Notes: generated by a model from the sequence alone, not told the origin. DNA of 35,100 nucleotides from Cyanobacteria bacterium UBA2566 (GCA_002340255.1 DDLS01000030.1:1-35100); one strand, 5' to 3'. Numbered from the stretch's first letter, positions 1 through 9,104 are shown. Translations and numbers: made by a program.

Positions 1-248
1 AAGCCGAAGATGCCGATCTACTCCTATCGAGCGTAGCCATGAATTTGCTCATGGAAGAGAATATGGAGGTCGGTGAAGGGCCAGAAATTGTTTTAGTGGG
101 GGACTTAAGTGAGGCTCAATGGTCAGTATTAATCCCTCAGTTATGGGGACGCATTAAGTTAGAGCATGAACATCAAGATGCAATTTACGCTGTTGATGCC
201 GATCAAGTTACCTCTTTAGAAATGGATGATATTAAAAAAATTGATTGA
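1..248 (+). CDS. C-terminal end of a protein carrying the shared IAFPDWSQ-type module (5' truncated)
   Basis: The reading frame is open from the left edge (first full codon at base 3) to a TGA at 246-248, so the first ATG at 39 is internal. The visible 81 residues match the C-terminal module of the next gene almost residue for residue (AEDADLLLSS, then NLLMEE, GPEI, DLSE, QWSVL and KLEHE blocks). The DNA is also similar: bases 1 to about 185 align with 1449 to about 1633. The catalytic part lies outside the window; by analogy with the two other carriers of this module it could be a methyltransferase or a glycosyltransferase. That it is a paralogue from tandem duplication is inference. Confidence 0.8.
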   Translation, partial: AEDADLLLSSVAMNLLMEENMEVGEGPEIVLVGDLSEAQWSVLIPQLWGRIKLEHEHQDAIYAVDADQVTSLEMDDIKKID

Positions 249-277
249 TACCTTAACACAATAGGAGATGCCTGAAA

Positions 278-1708
278 ATGCCGAAGTTTATCGATAGCTT
301 AAAAAAAAGTGGCAAACTGAGTGATATTAATATTACGATAGCGGTTGTAGGTTCTAGGATACTGGAGGAGTTTGAAAAGGACTATTTCGATCAAGGTTGG
401 GGTGTGTTCGAATCAAACTTAACAATATATGGTTTTGATGCCGATCCTGATGCTTGCAAAATAATGAATCAAAAGCTGCAATCATCAAATATAGTACACA
501 AAGAAAAACACATTCCTTTAGCTCTCTGGAACTGTGTAAGTACAGAAACTTTGTACCTTACTAAATATCCTGCCTGTAGTTCTCTTTATCCTCCCAACCA
601 GTCATTCCTGTCTCGTTTTGTTGGCGGACAATCGAGTATGCAGGTGGTATCGAAAGAGCCAATAGAGACAACGACTCTAGATAACTTTTGTGCTGCGGAA
701 GGGATTGATAGTATTGATTTCTTACAAATTGATACTCAAGGAGCAGATCTGAAAGTTCTGCAAGGTTCTGAAAACCTTTTAAAAAACTTGCTGTTTCTAA
801 AAGTAGAAGTAGAATTTGCCCGTCTATATGAAAATGTGCCTCTCTTTAGCGATGTAGACTTGTATCTGAGAGATAAAGGCTTTAGCCTTATTGATTTTGG
901 TAAATTACATCGGGATACCCGTCGTATAGCTCCTCTAAAGTCTGAAGAGCATCCGGGTCAGTTAACATGGACAGATGCTTTTTATTTTCAAGATTTGATT
1001 CAAGAGTCAGAATTATCTAAAAAAACTCCAGAAAAGCTCTTAAAGTTAGCCTGTGTCGCTGATATTCTAGATTTTTATGACATAGCGATGGAAACGTTAG
1101 AGTATATCACTTGGAAATATGGAGATCAACCCAGGTATAATTTTGCTAATAACCTGGCTGAAGTTATATCTAAATACCCCAAAGCGATTGAAATGGGAAT
1201 TAATTTCTTACCAGAAATGCAAAGAATTAAACACTATCTGGATAGTAAATACGTTAAAGAATCTTCATCAAACAAGGAAAACGATCTGGATTTAAACATA
1301 GCACTAAGAGAAATTAACTGGATCGCTTTTCCAGATTGGTCACAACCGGAAGAAACGCTTGGATTGGGATTGCAAGAGGCCATCAAACGTTTAGTCAGTC
1401 ATCCCGATCGCGCTAAAATGACCTTATTGATCGATCATACTAATATGGAAGCCGAAGATGCAGATCTGCTGCTATCAAGTGTGACGATGAATTTGCTGAT
1501 GGAAGAGAGTGTGGAGGTGGATGAAGGGCCAGAAATTATTTTAGTCAGGGACTTAAGTGAGGTTCAATGGTCAGTTTTAATGCCCAAATTACAGGGGAGA
1601 ATTAAGCTAGAGCATGAAAATCAAGAGGCGATCTCCTTATCTCGGGTAAACACCATTCCTCTTATTGAGCTAGGAGATCTTGATGTTCATGAACCGACAG
1701 TGGACTAA
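278..1708 (+). CDS. FkbM-family methyltransferase with extra C-terminal module
   Basis: A 476-residue protein, probably a SAM-dependent O-methyltransferase acting on a sugar or other small moiety. Residues 20-170 carry the FkbM layout: an acidic motif YGFDADP near 51-57, the block TTTLDNFC near 131-138, and FLQIDTQGADLKVLQG near 148-163. Residues 240-340 are helical and of unclear role. Residues about 345-460 form a separate module beginning INWIAFPDWSQ that is also present in the truncated gene upstream and in the glycosyltransferase-like gene at 3106. An FkbM enzyme alone is about 230-280 residues, so this is a fusion. The ATG follows AGGAGATG with suitable spacing. Its 3' end overlaps the start of the next gene, which suggests translational coupling. 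The substrate cannot be read from the sequence. Confidence 0.8.
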   Translation: MPKFIDSLKKSGKLSDINITIAVVGSRILEEFEKDYFDQGWGVFESNLTIYGFDADPDACKIMNQKLQSSNIVHKEKHIPLALWNCVSTETLYLTKYPACSSLYPPNQSFLSRFVGGQSSMQVVSKEPIETTTLDNFCAAEGIDSIDFLQIDTQGADLKVLQGSENLLKNLLFLKVEVEFARLYENVPLFSDVDLYLRDKGFSLIDFGKLHRDTRRIAPLKSEEHPGQLTWTDAFYFQDLIQESELSKKTPEKLLKLACVADILDFYDIAMETLEYITWKYGDQPRYNFANNLAEVISKYPKAIEMGINFLPEMQRIKHYLDSKYVKESSSNKENDLDLNIALREINWIAFPDWSQPEETLGLGLQEAIKRLVSHPDRAKMTLLIDHTNMEAEDADLLLSSVTMNLLMEESVEVDEGPEIILVRDLSEVQWSVLMPKLQGRIKLEHENQEAISLSRVNTIPLIELGDLDVHEPTVD

Positions 1709-2489
1709 TACAATGGTAGCAGGAGGGTTAATGCTCCTCTGTTCTCTGGCGATTGTTTCAGTACAATTACCTAAACTGAACCAGCTTAAAGTAGAGTCAA
1801 GTGAGCGATCGCCGCAACAACGACAGCAAGAAGTCGCTCAAGAAGCTCTGGAACTGAAATTACTCCAGGTTTTGCCCAATTTTGGCTTTGATAATCTCAT
1901 TGCCAATTGGAGCTTTATTAAATTTCTGATCTATTTTGGTGACGATCCGGCCCGCGATCAAACTGGCTATGATTTGTCTGCTGAATATTTTAAGATTACT
2001 CTCACAGAAGATCCTCGATTTATCCCTGCTTATTTTGGACTTTCTGCAAGTGTTTCTTTGTATTCTGGACAACCGGATATTTCTGTAACTATGATGCAAC
2101 AAGGCTTAGAACAACTCTCTTCTCAAGACCCCCCTCGCGGTTATTATGCCTGGCGCTACATGGGGGTTGACCAACTTCTGTTTTTAGGGGAAGGTGAAGC
2201 AGCGCGAGATTCATTTACTCAAGCGGCTGAATGGGCGAGTGAATATAACGATCAAGAGAGTAAAACTATTATGGCTCTGTCTGCCTCAACAGCAGAATTT
2301 TTAGCGGAAAACTCCAATAGCAAGCGGGCACAGTTTCAAGCCTGGGGCAGTGTACTCATTAATGCAACGGATGAAAAAACACGCCAGAGAGCTATTGACA
2401 GTATGGAGGCGCTCGGCGGTCGTGTTATCCTGAACTCGGAGGGTCGTATAGAATCCTTAATTCCCCCTCCCTTAGAACCCGTTGATTGA
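1683..2489 (+). CDS. Membrane-anchored TPR-like protein, cyanobacterial hypothetical
   Basis: The frame opens with a TTG at 1680, but ATG at 1683 or 1689 is more likely; either start lies inside the 3' end of the FkbM gene, so the two are probably co-transcribed. Residues about 9-27 form one hydrophobic helix with basic residues before it, giving a type II anchor or an uncleaved signal. The rest (about 240 residues) is helical, with aromatic and small residues spaced as in TPR-like solenoids (for example blocks around FIPAYFGLSASVSLYSG and GYYAWRYMGVDQLLFLG). No catalytic motif is seen. A role as a periplasmic scaffold for the surface-modification genes around it is inference from context only. 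Confidence 0.7.
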   Translation: MFMNRQWTNTMVAGGLMLLCSLAIVSVQLPKLNQLKVESSERSPQQRQQEVAQEALELKLLQVLPNFGFDNLIANWSFIKFLIYFGDDPARDQTGYDLSAEYFKITLTEDPRFIPAYFGLSASVSLYSGQPDISVTMMQQGLEQLSSQDPPRGYYAWRYMGVDQLLFLGEGEAARDSFTQAAEWASEYNDQESKTIMALSASTAEFLAENSNSKRAQFQAWGSVLINATDEKTRQRAIDSMEALGGRVILNSEGRIESLIPPPLEPVD

Positions 2490-2594
2490 GCAGAAATCGC
2501 GATCGCTATCGGCTCAGATGTGGGTATTCTACACTTAGACTTGGAGTGCGATCGCTCTAAATCTAGTTTGAGTGATAACTTCTACAATAAGAAC

Positions 2595-3011
2595 ATGAAA
2601 AAATCACAACGTTTTCTATCCATTGTTGGCGCGCTGGCATTCTTTAGTTCCACTGCTTTTGCAACCACTCGTTTATTTCGAGATACCCAACATCAAAATC
2701 CGTCTCCAGAAACCACTGAAGTGAACCCACAAGAACAACTCATGAGCTATGAAAGAGGCTATCTCCAAGTTCTAGAACGAGAACCAAAAAATCAAGTTGC
2801 TTTAGAAGGATTAGTCAGGGTTCGACTACAAATGAACAACCTTGAAGGTCTTGTAGAACCTCTCGAAACTCTTATAGAAATCAATCCAGAAGATCAAACT
2901 TACCAAACAATTTATACTGAACTTAAAGAACAATTAAACACAGGTCAATATTCCCAACCAGAAGAAGAATCGTCAGCGCCTAATTCAATGCCATCCTCAA
3001 CACAGGAATAA
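2595..3011 (+). CDS. Small exported TPR-like protein
   Basis: The frame extends back to a GTG at 2520, but ATG at 2595 is the better start because it places a typical signal peptide at the N-terminus (MKKSQRF, then a hydrophobic stretch ending STAFA). The mature part is about 110 residues. It contains two TPR-like helical pairs (YLQVLEREPKNQVALEGLVRVR and LVEPLETLIEINPEDQTYQTIY) followed by a Gln/Glu/Ser/Pro-rich tail. It lies about 100 bases after the preceding TPR-like gene in the same direction, and the two may act together outside the cytoplasm. No enzyme motif is present and the function is unknown. Confidence 0.7.
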   Translation: MKKSQRFLSIVGALAFFSSTAFATTRLFRDTQHQNPSPETTEVNPQEQLMSYERGYLQVLEREPKNQVALEGLVRVRLQMNNLEGLVEPLETLIEINPEDQTYQTIYTELKEQLNTGQYSQPEEESSAPNSMPSSTQE

Positions 3012-3105
3012 CATAGATCCAATTCCAATTATTGTATAAAACCTAATTAATGACATTGTATGTGATTTAATTACTTTATCTGAAGCATAAATAATTTTAT
3101 TCATC

Positions 3106-4653
3106 ATGGTAGCTTCTCCTCAAAAAATAAGCGATCGCATCCAGCATTGTAGTGCTTATTTCTATCTGGTCGAAGATCAATTTCCCCATCTAGCTATTGG
3201 GTTGGCTGAAGGGTTGAAAGCCTTAAATATCCCAGTCTATGCAAATTGCAACTATTGGCTCCTTTCTCCTGAACCAGAAGATTATTTATTTATTCACGAC
3301 CCGCAGGTTAACCCTGAAGATTGCTTACTAGTTATTTTAGATAAAAACTGGGTTTTTGCCCAGCGTCCCTTTCCAGAAGTGATCTATAACCGATATCGCC
3401 AGCATATAAACATTTATCTTGATGATATGGACGGGCCTGATGCCTCTTTATGGCCGCCAACAATCGCTTATTTTGATGTTATCTTGAGAACGCACTGTCA
3501 TACTCAGACTCAATATCCCAGCAACTTTATTCCCTGGGCTTTTGGCCTATCGCATCGGATCGTTACAGAAGTGCAAACGATTCCCACTTTTGACCAGCGT
3601 CAGTCCTCCCTCTTATTTAACTTCCGAGTCGATCACAAAGAACTGTTTACCAGTTATCCAATAAATGCAGTTGAACAAGGCTTTGCCACAACTGATACTC
3701 ACCAAGGAGAAATGTTTAAGGTACAAGCAGATTATCCGGTACGGATTGTCACAAATCAGCAATTTATTCCTCTCATTGAGAAGATTTTACCGGTAGATCA
3801 AACGGTTGATACTCCTCATAATTCTCCTGCTGACCCCTATCATTACTTACAATGGAAACAAACTGGCCGTCGTCATTATCCCCAATATTATCAGCGCCTT
3901 AAATCCCAAGTCGCTTGTGCTGCTTTTGCCGGTTGGTATATCCCTGCCCTGAAAACGCGATCGCCTTATATTGAATGGTGGGATAGTTGGCGATTCTGGG
4001 AATCCCTAGCTGCGGGATGCGTCACCTTTCACGTTGACTTCGATCGATATGCTGTATCTCTTCCCGTAATGCCAGAAAACTGGAAGCACTATATTGGCAT
4101 TGATATGGAAAACATGGAAGATACCATAGACCGGATCGCAAGTGAACCCACTATTCTCGAAAAAATTTCTCAAGCAGGACGACAATGGGTTCTGGAACAT
4201 TATGCCCCCATTCCTACAGCTCTAAGGTTTTTAAAACTTTTGGGATTTAAGAGTACGGAAGAATTACTTCCATTTCAGTTAAGAGAACTGAATCTGATTG
4301 CTTTTCCAGATTGGTCACAACTAGAAGCACAGCTTGTGCAGGACTTAGGAAATTTACTCCAACAAGTCTTAAAGTATGGAGATAGCCACCGTATTGCTCT
4401 GTTAATCGATACTAACAAGACTACAGTAGAAGAAGCCAATGAAATTTTAGCTCAAATAACCTTTCAGCTTTTAATGTCAGGGGAAATTGAAGAGATGGAA
4501 GAAGACAAGGCACCCGATATTATCTTCCTAGAGTCCTTAAGCCTCTCTCAATGGCAAGTCTTACACTATCAGCTTCACGCTCGTATTGCTCTAGACAATG
4601 AAAATCAAGATGCTCTGGTCAATGCCAAACTGCAACATCTACCTCTCTTCTAA
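3106..4653 (+). CDS. Glycosyltransferase-like protein with shared C-terminal module
   Basis: A 515-residue protein. The first roughly 380 residues resemble bacterial glycosyltransferases of the exostosin/GT-B type. A C-terminal half-site has WWDSWRFWESLAAGCVTFHVD near residues 289-309, followed by a stretch that resembles the end of group 1 enzymes (ISQAGRQWVLEHYAP near 353-367). Residues about 392-510 repeat the module seen in the two genes upstream, starting LNLIAFPDWSQ and including a GEIEEMEEDKAPDIIFLE acidic stretch. The 93-base AT-rich gap before it probably holds its promoter. It converges on the OGT-like gene with only seven bases between the stop codons. Family assignment of the catalytic part is moderate and donor and acceptor are unknown. 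Confidence 0.65.
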   Translation: MVASPQKISDRIQHCSAYFYLVEDQFPHLAIGLAEGLKALNIPVYANCNYWLLSPEPEDYLFIHDPQVNPEDCLLVILDKNWVFAQRPFPEVIYNRYRQHINIYLDDMDGPDASLWPPTIAYFDVILRTHCHTQTQYPSNFIPWAFGLSHRIVTEVQTIPTFDQRQSSLLFNFRVDHKELFTSYPINAVEQGFATTDTHQGEMFKVQADYPVRIVTNQQFIPLIEKILPVDQTVDTPHNSPADPYHYLQWKQTGRRHYPQYYQRLKSQVACAAFAGWYIPALKTRSPYIEWWDSWRFWESLAAGCVTFHVDFDRYAVSLPVMPENWKHYIGIDMENMEDTIDRIASEPTILEKISQAGRQWVLEHYAPIPTALRFLKLLGFKSTEELLPFQLRELNLIAFPDWSQLEAQLVQDLGNLLQQVLKYGDSHRIALLIDTNKTTVEEANEILAQITFQLLMSGEIEEMEEDKAPDIIFLESLSLSQWQVLHYQLHARIALDNENQDALVNAKLQHLPLF

Positions 4654-4660
4654 TCCTGGC

Positions 4661-6886
4661 CTAACTCCCAGACTCAACATACCGTTGCCACATTTGCTCA
4701 TAAGCCTTTTCCATTTCACGAGCAAACTGCTTACCATTCCACAACGGCGAAGTTTTACGAGACTCTTTCAACTTCCATGCCACGTTTTGTCGTAATTCGG
4801 GTTCTGTTCCCAAACGAATTCCCCATTCAATATATTCTTCATCTGTCCAAGCTATACCTTCAGTAACCCCCACATTCATCATCATGGTATAGCTATTGCG
4901 AGCCGCAAATTGTTCGCCAACTTGTGTCACGATTGGAACCCCCATCCATAACGTTTCTAGGGTAGTTGTCGCTCCATTGTATGGAAAAGTATCTAACACT
5001 ACATCAACAATCGTTATATTGGCACGGTGCATGGTCTCAGATGGTGCAGGAGGGATAAACCTCAGTTGCTCTTCTGAAACTCCTTCTTCCTCTGCAAGTT
5101 CGAGAAAAAACTGCTTAGTCAAATCTTGGTCGCCAAAGCCTTTAATCAAAAAATAGCTGTTGGGAACTTCCTGAATAATCTTTAGTTGCGCTCTAGCATT
5201 ATCTGGATGGCGCTTAAAGCCCCGTTGGGAACTAAAATATAAGACGGCATCATTGGGAATATCGAGCATTTCTCGCCGCAGAGTAGGCACTTCGACCTCA
5301 AATCCATCTACTGCAATATAGGTTTGAGGCAATCGCCAAATCTTTTCACAGTAGTAATCCTGGGCATTTTCAGGTAAGACATAAGGATCGGCAATCATAT
5401 AGTCAATCGTCGGAATACCTGGAGCATCCCACCCTAACCAACTCACTTGAATGGGAGCGGGTTTGAGAGCCATAACCGTGCAAGCTAAATCTAGGGTGAG
5501 ACTATCGAGATCGACCAGGATATCTATGTTATCTTCGCTAATGCGATCGGCAACCTCAAGATCCTCACGTCCGAGTTTACGAGCTTGAGTAACATTCTCA
5601 ACATACCATTGTTGAAGAGGATCGGGAGACTCTGACTTATAGTTAACGAAATAAGCATAAATCTCATACTGCTCTTGGTCGTGATGTCGGAATAACCATC
5701 GAGCCAGCCATCCCACGGAGTGACTCATAAAGCAATGGGAAAGATACCCAATTCTCAAAGGCTTGGATGTTGAACAAGGAGCATTCCAACCTTTTCTATA
5801 GCGTTGCACTCGCTCTTGCTCATGAAACTCGATTCCAGACTGAGAAAACTGGGCTAAATGATTATGAATCTCTCGATTGCCTCTGGCTTCATCCCGAAAG
5901 TAAGGGAAAAAATAGCTGCTCGTATACAACCGACTGCTACTGAATAAAGGGTAATCGGGAGCTTCCTTGGGATCGAGAGAGAGCAGTAACTCAGCTTGTC
6001 GATCTGAAATAACTAAGGCATCTTTCCAGCGTCCTCCCGTATCCATTAAGGCTGTAATTTGCAGGAAATTAGCAATTATCTGGTCAATAGAGTTTTCGGC
6101 TAACTGATGAACTTTTTCTGCTGCTTCTAGGGCTTTCTCATATTCGCGATTGCTTTGATAGTAGGTAGATAGCTGTCGCCAAATTTCTGGATGCTCTGAA
6201 TCGGCTTTTAAGGCACTTTTTGCTAAGGCGATAGACACTTCCGGATGAAATAGAGTGCGACTTATTTTAATACAAGAGGATAAGATTATTCTCAGAAATG
6301 CGGATAATTCTTCGCCAGAAATGAAGGGAACACATACATCTACAAACTCGGGTAGCAGTGGGTCTAATGGTGCTCGCTCCGTAAAATGCTTTAACGTTTG
6401 CAACAGTAGGGGGACGTTCACCTGTATAGATTCTGAGTTCGCACTCAATACATCAAGAATTCCAATTTCAGTGAGTTCATCTTCTGTTAATATCTCTAGT
6501 TCTAGAGCTAGTTGCAGGAGATGGAGTAAATTATTAATATTGCTTGGATCGATTTCCCGAATGTGTTGCCGAATCACCCATGCTAGTTTGGGCTGGTTTT
6601 CTTTAAATTGGCGTTCGGCTTCAGTGTCTAAAATACTCACCAATTCTTGAGTCCATAGCTCTATTTCCTGCTCTGTTGCTTCCCCAATAACCAACATCCA
6701 AGTGACTTGAGCTTCAACTTCTTGTCCTTGAAGGAGTAAGGCTAATCCCAAGTACCAATATCCTTGTCTCCACTCAGGGTGCATATCAACCCAGTTTTGG
6801 TAAAGCGTGACCGCTTGAGCATAGTCTTGGGTAACGAAATATTCAAAAGCCTGTTGTTGTAACTCTGTCGTAGAAATGTCAGTCAT
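4661..6886 (-). CDS. TPR and SPINDLY/OGT-type glycosyltransferase (GT41)
   Basis: A 741-residue cytoplasmic protein. The N-terminal half (about 1-330) is a helical TPR-type solenoid with recognisable repeats at residues 5-60 (YFVTQDYAQAVTLYQNW) and about 215-275. The catalytic half begins near residue 375 with RIGYLSHCFMSHSVGWLARW and continues with PIQVSWLGWDAPGIPTIDYM, SSQRGFKRHPDN and the nucleotide-sugar site DTFPYNGATTTLETLWMGVP near residues 625-645. These match the O-GlcNAc transferase/SPINDLY family, which transfers GlcNAc or fucose to Ser/Thr of proteins. Bacterial members often modify surface or motility proteins. The adjacent pilin gene on the same strand is a plausible but unproven target. 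Family confidence is high, donor sugar unknown. Confidence 0.88.
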   Translation of the reverse strand: MTDISTTELQQQAFEYFVTQDYAQAVTLYQNWVDMHPEWRQGYWYLGLALLLQGQEVEAQVTWMLVIGEATEQEIELWTQELVSILDTEAERQFKENQPKLAWVIRQHIREIDPSNINNLLHLLQLALELEILTEDELTEIGILDVLSANSESIQVNVPLLLQTLKHFTERAPLDPLLPEFVDVCVPFISGEELSAFLRIILSSCIKISRTLFHPEVSIALAKSALKADSEHPEIWRQLSTYYQSNREYEKALEAAEKVHQLAENSIDQIIANFLQITALMDTGGRWKDALVISDRQAELLLSLDPKEAPDYPLFSSSRLYTSSYFFPYFRDEARGNREIHNHLAQFSQSGIEFHEQERVQRYRKGWNAPCSTSKPLRIGYLSHCFMSHSVGWLARWLFRHHDQEQYEIYAYFVNYKSESPDPLQQWYVENVTQARKLGREDLEVADRISEDNIDILVDLDSLTLDLACTVMALKPAPIQVSWLGWDAPGIPTIDYMIADPYVLPENAQDYYCEKIWRLPQTYIAVDGFEVEVPTLRREMLDIPNDAVLYFSSQRGFKRHPDNARAQLKIIQEVPNSYFLIKGFGDQDLTKQFFLELAEEEGVSEEQLRFIPPAPSETMHRANITIVDVVLDTFPYNGATTTLETLWMGVPIVTQVGEQFAARNSYTMMMNVGVTEGIAWTDEEYIEWGIRLGTEPELRQNVAWKLKESRKTSPLWNGKQFAREMEKAYEQMWQRYVESGS

Positions 6887-6919
6887 TGCTTACTTGAATA
6901 TCAATAAAAATTCAAATAA

Positions 6920-6953
6920 ATATAGGGTCAGCCAATTCTAGCTCACCCTATAT
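6920..6953 (-). terminator. Rho-independent terminator of the pilin gene
   Basis: ATATAGGGT (6920-6928) pairs with ACCCTATAT (6945-6953), and inside it AGC pairs with GCT across a C/C mismatch. Read on the minus strand the stem is followed by a T-rich run, and it lies about 135 bases after the pilin stop codon. A second small perfect hairpin (GAGGAA/TTCCTC, 7013-7028) sits within this 3' UTR. Confidence 0.65.
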
Positions 6954-7088
6954 CAAGTCTATCGTAATACTATTTCCATTTCTGCATTCAGTTGGGACTC
7001 ACCGAAGATTGAGAGGAAGTTGTTCCTCAAGGAGCGATCGATGGCAAACTGAAAGAGAAATGGTAGTACTTGAAAAAATGGCTTCAAA

Positions 7089-7673
7089 TTAAAATGCAGT
7101 CCAATCAGTAGGGGCATAAGGACCAGTTGCCTTGTCACCATTAGATGGACTCCACTTGGCAGAGGGCAATGTGTTTTTTGCAACACCAGCACTATCACTC
7201 TCCATCAGTTTTGCTAATGTTGTAGCTTCTAGGTTACCAACAGTACCACCTTCACCCGTTTGGACTGAACCCAGGTAGGACTTCAGAGTATTACTGTCTG
7301 CCCATCCGTAGTTATTGACTCCCGTACCCTTTACTGCATCTTGATTAATCGGCTGACCAGCTGTGGGACCACTGATTGCGTATACATAGTTCTCAGTTTG
7401 AGATTGAATCCCTAAACCCAGGTTGGTCAATGTTGTGGTGAAGATATCTTTCTCCAAGAAGTAAGCTTGTTGCTGACGGTTCATGGAACCAGTATATTGT
7501 TTAGCTTCTGATTGTTTGGCTTTGTTGGCTTGGTTGAGGAAGGAAGGCAAGGCAATCGCTGAGAGAATCCCGATGATGATGATAACAACCAGCAGCTCAA
7601 TCAGGGTAAACCCTTCATCTCCTTTTTTGGCGATCAGGTGGCTCAGGAATTTGGTCCGAAATTCAGTTTTCAT
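7089..7673 (-). CDS. Type IV pilin-like prepilin (GspH/PilA family)
   Basis: A 194-residue prepilin. It has a 21-residue basic leader ending KKGDEG, cleavage expected between G21 and F22, then FTLIELLVVIIIIGILSAIA with the conserved Glu at mature position 5. The sequence ALPSFLNQANKAKQSEAKQY after the hydrophobic helix is characteristic of cyanobacterial PilA/GspH-type pilins. The globular domain has a Gly/Thr-rich C-terminal part without an obvious Cys pair. AGGAGA precedes the ATG with good spacing. Pilins of this kind build type IV pili or pseudopili at the outer surface and serve in motility, uptake or adhesion. Which pilin class it belongs to is not settled. Neighbours on the same strand are an OGT-like transferase and a methyltransferase. 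Confidence 0.9.
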   Translation of the reverse strand: MKTEFRTKFLSHLIAKKGDEGFTLIELLVVIIIIGILSAIALPSFLNQANKAKQSEAKQYTGSMNRQQQAYFLEKDIFTTTLTNLGLGIQSQTENYVYAISGPTAGQPINQDAVKGTGVNNYGWADSNTLKSYLGSVQTGEGGTVGNLEATTLAKLMESDSAGVAKNTLPSAKWSPSNGDKATGPYAPTDWTAF

Positions 7674-7784
7674 TGCTTTAGGTCTCCTTGGGTGTGCAAA
7701 GTGTTGGCTTCTAGCTCCATATCTGTAGCTTACCCACCTTACACTCGTTTGATATCAGCCGTGAATTTTTTTTCTGAAATGGTG

Positions 7785-9104
7785 TTATTCCTGGGACTCT
7801 AGAAGTAAATGACCCGACTCATACAGGGGGATGATGACAGATTTTAGCTGTTGGGTTGCTTCAGTTTCAGTATTGGCTTCCCAGGTTATGGGATTGATGG
7901 GGTGGAGGGTTTGCCAGCGCTGGAGAAGCTGGAGAAACGAACAAGGAGAATCAAATAAAGGTAACAGAGCGCCTAAGGCCGTACTCTCGATTGTAGAAGG
8001 AGAAAGTGGATCGATACACAAGTAGTCATTGAAATTGAGACTTCTCGTTTCAGAAATCGCTGTCATTGCTTCTTCTTTAAGGTCTTCGGTTCTCAGTTGT
8101 GGATGTAAATGGACTTGTGCTTGCTTCCAATCCTTATCTGTCCATTCCTCTACGGGGACGATGGTGCGATCGCCTTGAGGATGGCCACAGAAAAAATCGA
8201 GAAGCCGTTGTTTGGGGTGGAATAACTCATGAAGGTGGAGCTGATCTTCTATGGACAACTCGGACAATTGAAACATCAAACTCATGGGCAGGTCATCCCA
8301 ATTTTTAAACAATTTCAACAGATCCCAGTAGTGCCAGTTGAGCATACTAATAAATTCTAAATTGCTTTCTCTAAGAAACGCAAACAACTCAGGAATTTCA
8401 ATTCCAGTATCTCCGAGCAACAAATAATTTGCTCCCAGCCACTCAACCGACTCTGATTGCTGCTCTCTCCAGGTGGTTCTTTTTAGGTCTATAATATCCT
8501 TTAGATTCCGCATGACTGAGCGAACTATTTCATAATCTTCTTCTTCTGGTGCACCATCCATAAAACCCAGTTTTTGCCAAATTCTTTGTCCTCTAAAAAA
8601 GCCCTGTCGCTGAAGAGAACTATGTAAATTAGCCCGAATAATACCATCAGGCTTCAAAACAGACTTAAACGCCTTTAGACCAGGGGTGACACCAGGAACC
8701 AAGTATAGGACATCATCACAATTAATATAATCAAATTTTATCCCTAAGCTAGGAATTTTTTCTATGGGAATACAGTGAAACTCTGAATTATAAAATCCAT
8801 GATATTTTAGACGCTCTCGTGCAATTTCTATGGATTTATCTGACATGTCAATGCCAACAATTTTTGCTCCTGGATTAGCTTCAGCTAATATTAACGATTT
8901 ATAGCCACTACCGCAACCTGCATCCAAAATAATTTTACCTTCTGAGTTGATAACTTTTTGATCTCTACGATAGAATGAATTCACCATATTATGACAGTAG
9001 AGCTGAATCTTGTTTTTCTTGGGAGAATCTTCCAAAGGACAATTATAATAAGGTGTAGAGTTGAATTGATTCCGGATTTCATCAATATTAGTCATAATAT
9101 TCAT
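7785..9104 (-). CDS. Class I SAM-dependent methyltransferase with long C-terminal extension
   Basis: The frame opens with a TTG at 9155, but the ATG at 9104 (or the one at 9095) is more plausible, giving about 439 residues. Motif I is IILDAGCGSGYKS near residues 58-70 of this start, followed by the acidic post-I motif KIVGIDMSDKSIEIAR and the DYINCDDVLY block, so the N-terminal 180 residues form a Rossmann methyltransferase. The following roughly 250 residues resemble the regulatory or target region found in cyanobacterial relatives (WREQQSESVEWLGANYLLLGDTG, then SMLNWHYWDLLKLF). The substrate is unknown. It lies 111 bases upstream of the pilin gene on the same strand and is divergent from NTRC. 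Confidence 0.8.
   Translation of the reverse strand: MNIMTNIDEIRNQFNSTPYYNCPLEDSPKKNKIQLYCHNMVNSFYRRDQKVINSEGKIILDAGCGSGYKSLILAEANPGAKIVGIDMSDKSIEIARERLKYHGFYNSEFHCIPIEKIPSLGIKFDYINCDDVLYLVPGVTPGLKAFKSVLKPDGIIRANLHSSLQRQGFFRGQRIWQKLGFMDGAPEEEDYEIVRSVMRNLKDIIDLKRTTWREQQSESVEWLGANYLLLGDTGIEIPELFAFLRESNLEFISMLNWHYWDLLKLFKNWDDLPMSLMFQLSELSIEDQLHLHELFHPKQRLLDFFCGHPQGDRTIVPVEEWTDKDWKQAQVHLHPQLRTEDLKEEAMTAISETRSLNFNDYLCIDPLSPSTIESTALGALLPLFDSPCSFLQLLQRWQTLHPINPITWEANTETEATQQLKSVIIPLYESGHLLLESQE

Noticed and set aside
4654..4660. Terminator between the convergent glycosyltransferase-like and OGT genes
   Set aside because: Only seven bases separate the stop codons and no hairpin is visible there.
6959..7198. 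79-codon minus-strand ORF at the end of the pilin gene
   Set aside because: It overlaps the pilin in another frame and continues into its 3' UTR, with no protein-like pattern.
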